A stretch of DNA of 7,655 nucleotides. Origin: Planococcus sp. (in: firmicutes). GTDB taxonomy: Bacteria; Bacillota; Bacilli; Bacillales_A; Planococcaceae. The position numbers were made by a program, and so were the translations under genes. Location of the stretch: assembly GCA_030147225.1 (NCBI GenBank), contig JASLAI010000083.1:1-7655 (forward strand), written 5' to 3'. This document shows, in pieces, positions 6,215 to 7,655 of the stretch. Under the pieces are notes generated by a model. It saw only the letters and a list, made by a program, of their open reading frames with translations. It was not told the origin of the DNA and ran no database searches. Within the stretch, counting starts at the first letter, position 1, and each line of letters begins with the position of its first letter.

Positions 6215-6257
6215 AAAAGCACCTGCCATTCCCTACGCGGAATAGCAGGTGCTTTTC
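6215..6257 (+). terminator. Intrinsic terminator after the carboxypeptidase gene
   Basis: AAAAGCACCTGC (6215-6226) pairs with GCAGGTGCTTTT (6245-6256). The stem continues after one C/A mismatch as ATTCC/GGAAT around a six-base loop. The A-rich 5' arm and T-rich 3' arm allow termination on both strands. It lies 56 bases after the stop codon at 6159. Confidence 0.9.
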
Positions 6258-6315
6258 TGTAAGTGAAAAATTAAGAGAATGTGTACATCACGTATACAAA
6301 AACAACATAAAGAAC

Positions 6316-6341
6316 GTTTTTAAAATTTAGCTGAAGGGAAT
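6316..6341 (+). promoter_or_regulatory. Candidate SigB (general stress) promoter of crtP
   Basis: GTTTTT (6316-6321) and GGGAAT (6336-6341) are separated by 14 bases. This fits the Bacillales SigB pattern GTTT-N(14-17)-GGGWAW well. The staphylococcal crt operon is known to be SigB-dependent, which makes the match more credible. A start about eight bases downstream would leave a leader of about 140 bases before crtP. No obvious SigA promoter was seen closer to the gene. Confidence 0.45.
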
Positions 6342-6489
6342 AAAGAGGAATATGGCAATGTTTTGAAGAAAGTTCAAGTAGTAGATATTTCGAAAAGATA
6401 GAATCTGTGAAGAAGAGGGACAGGCACTTTTCCTCTTGGTGCAAGAATAATTAGATGAGACTACTTTGGAAAAGAAGGGCGGTACATAT

Positions 6490-7655
6490 ATGATGAATGT
6501 TAATAAATCCGTAATCGTAATCGGAGGGGGCCTCGGAGGTTTATCCGCGGCTATTTCTCTTGCTCAAAAAGGTTACGCGGTTTCTTTATATGAGAAAAAT
6601 GAACACATCGGCGGAAAAGTGAACCGCCTGGAGCAGGACGGCTTTGGTTTTGACTTGGGCCCATCTATTTTAACGATGCCGCATATTTTCAACAAATTGT
6701 TCGAGGGAAGCGGCAAGCGAATGGCTGATTATGTGTCTCTCAAGCGGCTTGACCTGGAATGGCGTTCGTTCTTTCCAGACGGCACGGTGCTGGATTTGTA
6801 CCATGATCTCGACTTGATGGAACGAGCAAATCCTGCCTTGTCTCATGGGGATATCAAAGAGTATTATGCGCTGTTGAAATACGCTAAGCGGATATACGAA
6901 ACGACAGAACGCAGCTATTTAAAAGAAGGTTTTGAGTCGCCGAAAGAAGCGGTTGCGCAAAATGGCATCCTTGCAACCTTGATCGGGTTTGACTTGACCT
7001 CGACAATGTACAGCGCGATCTCCAAGCGCATCAGCAACCCGCATCTGCGCGATATGCTTTCCTATTACGTTAAATACGTCGGTTCTTCTCCTTACAGCGC
7101 ACCTGCGGTTCTGAATATGATGATCTACATGCAGCATGCGCAGGGTTGTTGGTACGTAAAAGGCGGAACGCATAAACTGGCGGAAGGCCTGGAGAGGCTT
7201 GCCAGAGAAGAAGGCGTTCAGATCCATACCGGCATGGGCGTAGTTCGGGCTCATACCAATCAAGCTAAGCAGATTGCAGGCATTGAACTGGAAGACGGTT
7301 CGTTCAAGACCGCCGATTATTATGTCTCAAATATGGAAGTCATTCCGTTCTATAAGAAAATGGTGGATGCGGACGAGGAATTTGTAGAGGAGCTGGTGAA
7401 GAAGTACGAACCGTCAAGTTCGGGACTTGTGTTGCATCTTGGCGTGAAGAAAACGTATCCGTTGTTGAATCATCACAACTTCTTCTTTTCAGAAAACCTG
7501 CATGAACAGATGGACAAAGTATTTGAAAAACATGAGCTGCCGGACGACCCGACCATTTACTTGGTTAATGTCAACAAAACCGATCCCACGCAGGCACCTC
7601 CTGGACATGAAAACATTAAGATTTTGCCGCATATCCCTTATATACAAGACAAGCC
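6490..7655 (+). CDS. crtP: CrtP-type diapocarotenoid terminal oxidase (4,4'-diaponeurosporene/diapolycopene oxidase), 5' part
   Basis: The first 388 codons are present and the gene runs off the right edge; the family is about 500 residues. The N-terminus carries the FAD-binding loop VIGGGLGG (G12, G14, G17) and the acidic end of the second strand, E35, in LYEKNEHIGGKVN. Blocks such as GFGFDLGPSILTMPHIF, WRSFFPDGT, KRISNPHLRDML, YVKYVGSS, REEGVQIHTG, SNMEVIP, DDPTIYLVN and NKTDPTQAP match, as I recall it, staphylococcal CrtP closely. They fit less well with CrtN. The enzyme oxidises a terminal methyl group of C30 carotenoids to an aldehyde in staphyloxanthin-type pigment synthesis, at the membrane. 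The ATG at 6490 follows GAAGGG (6474-6479) by ten bases; a second in-frame ATG follows at once. crtQ, crtM and crtN probably lie to the right. Confidence 0.9.
   Translation, partial: MMNVNKSVIVIGGGLGGLSAAISLAQKGYAVSLYEKNEHIGGKVNRLEQDGFGFDLGPSILTMPHIFNKLFEGSGKRMADYVSLKRLDLEWRSFFPDGTVLDLYHDLDLMERANPALSHGDIKEYYALLKYAKRIYETTERSYLKEGFESPKEAVAQNGILATLIGFDLTSTMYSAISKRISNPHLRDMLSYYVKYVGSSPYSAPAVLNMMIYMQHAQGCWYVKGGTHKLAEGLERLAREEGVQIHTGMGVVRAHTNQAKQIAGIELEDGSFKTADYYVSNMEVIPFYKKMVDADEEFVEELVKKYEPSSSGLVLHLGVKKTYPLLNHHNFFFSENLHEQMDKVFEKHELPDDPTIYLVNVNKTDPTQAPPGHENIKILPHIPYIQDK

Noticed and set aside
6919..7263. Minus-strand ORF inside crtP
   Set aside because: It is antisense to a strongly conserved coding region and has no features of its own.
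6490..7655. CrtN (diapophytoene desaturase) assignment
   Set aside because: It belongs to the same superfamily, but the blocks GFGFDLGPSILTMP, SFFPDGT, YVGSS and DDPTIYLVN read as CrtP.
1..7655. CRISPR arrays, tRNA or rRNA genes, intact insertion sequences
   Set aside because: I saw no regularly spaced repeats, no tRNA-like T-loop and acceptor pairs, no rRNA segments and no intact transposase gene.

Overview
The window most likely comes from the chromosome of a Planococcaceae-type member of the Bacillales (Planococcus or a close relative). The evidence is strong AAGGAGG-like ribosome binding sites, intrinsic terminators with T-runs, moderate GC with AT-rich gaps, a NaChBac-type sodium channel, and a staphyloxanthin-type carotenoid gene that reads like staphylococcal CrtP. 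The genus is an inference; no rRNA or other phylogenetic marker is present.

Layout, left to right. The 5' end of a YitT-family membrane protein runs off the left edge on the minus strand. A complete aspartate dehydrogenase gene (nadX type, plus strand) follows. It faces a minus-strand gene, with a strong bidirectional terminator between them. That minus-strand gene (1443-2207) is the main point of interest. It belongs to the glycine/sarcosine/betaine reductase selenoprotein B family and is interrupted only by an in-frame TGA at the position where relatives carry Sec or Cys, giving a U-G-S-C redox motif. It should be read as one 254-residue selenoprotein, not as two ORFs or a pseudogene. Next, also on the minus strand, is a six-transmembrane voltage-gated sodium channel (BacNav) with filter LESWAS, its own terminator and an extended -10 promoter.

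On the plus strand, after a 395-base gap holding two palindromes, comes a small helical protein of the DIP1984-like type. It is followed by about 220 bases of consecutive hairpins ending in a terminator-like palindrome. This segment looks like a structured RNA, or the right-end relic of an IS200/IS605 (TnpB-type) element without its transposase. A roughly 470-base AT-rich stretch without a convincing gene leads to a secreted M14 zinc carboxypeptidase with a TTG start and a good terminator. The window closes with the first 388 codons of crtP (diapocarotenoid terminal oxidase). A SigB-like promoter lies upstream of it, and it is probably the first gene of a C30 carotenoid cluster continuing to the right.

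The genes do not form one pathway. They are mostly single-gene transcription units separated by terminators. Possible shared themes are stress and redox functions (selenoprotein, carotenoid), which is speculation.
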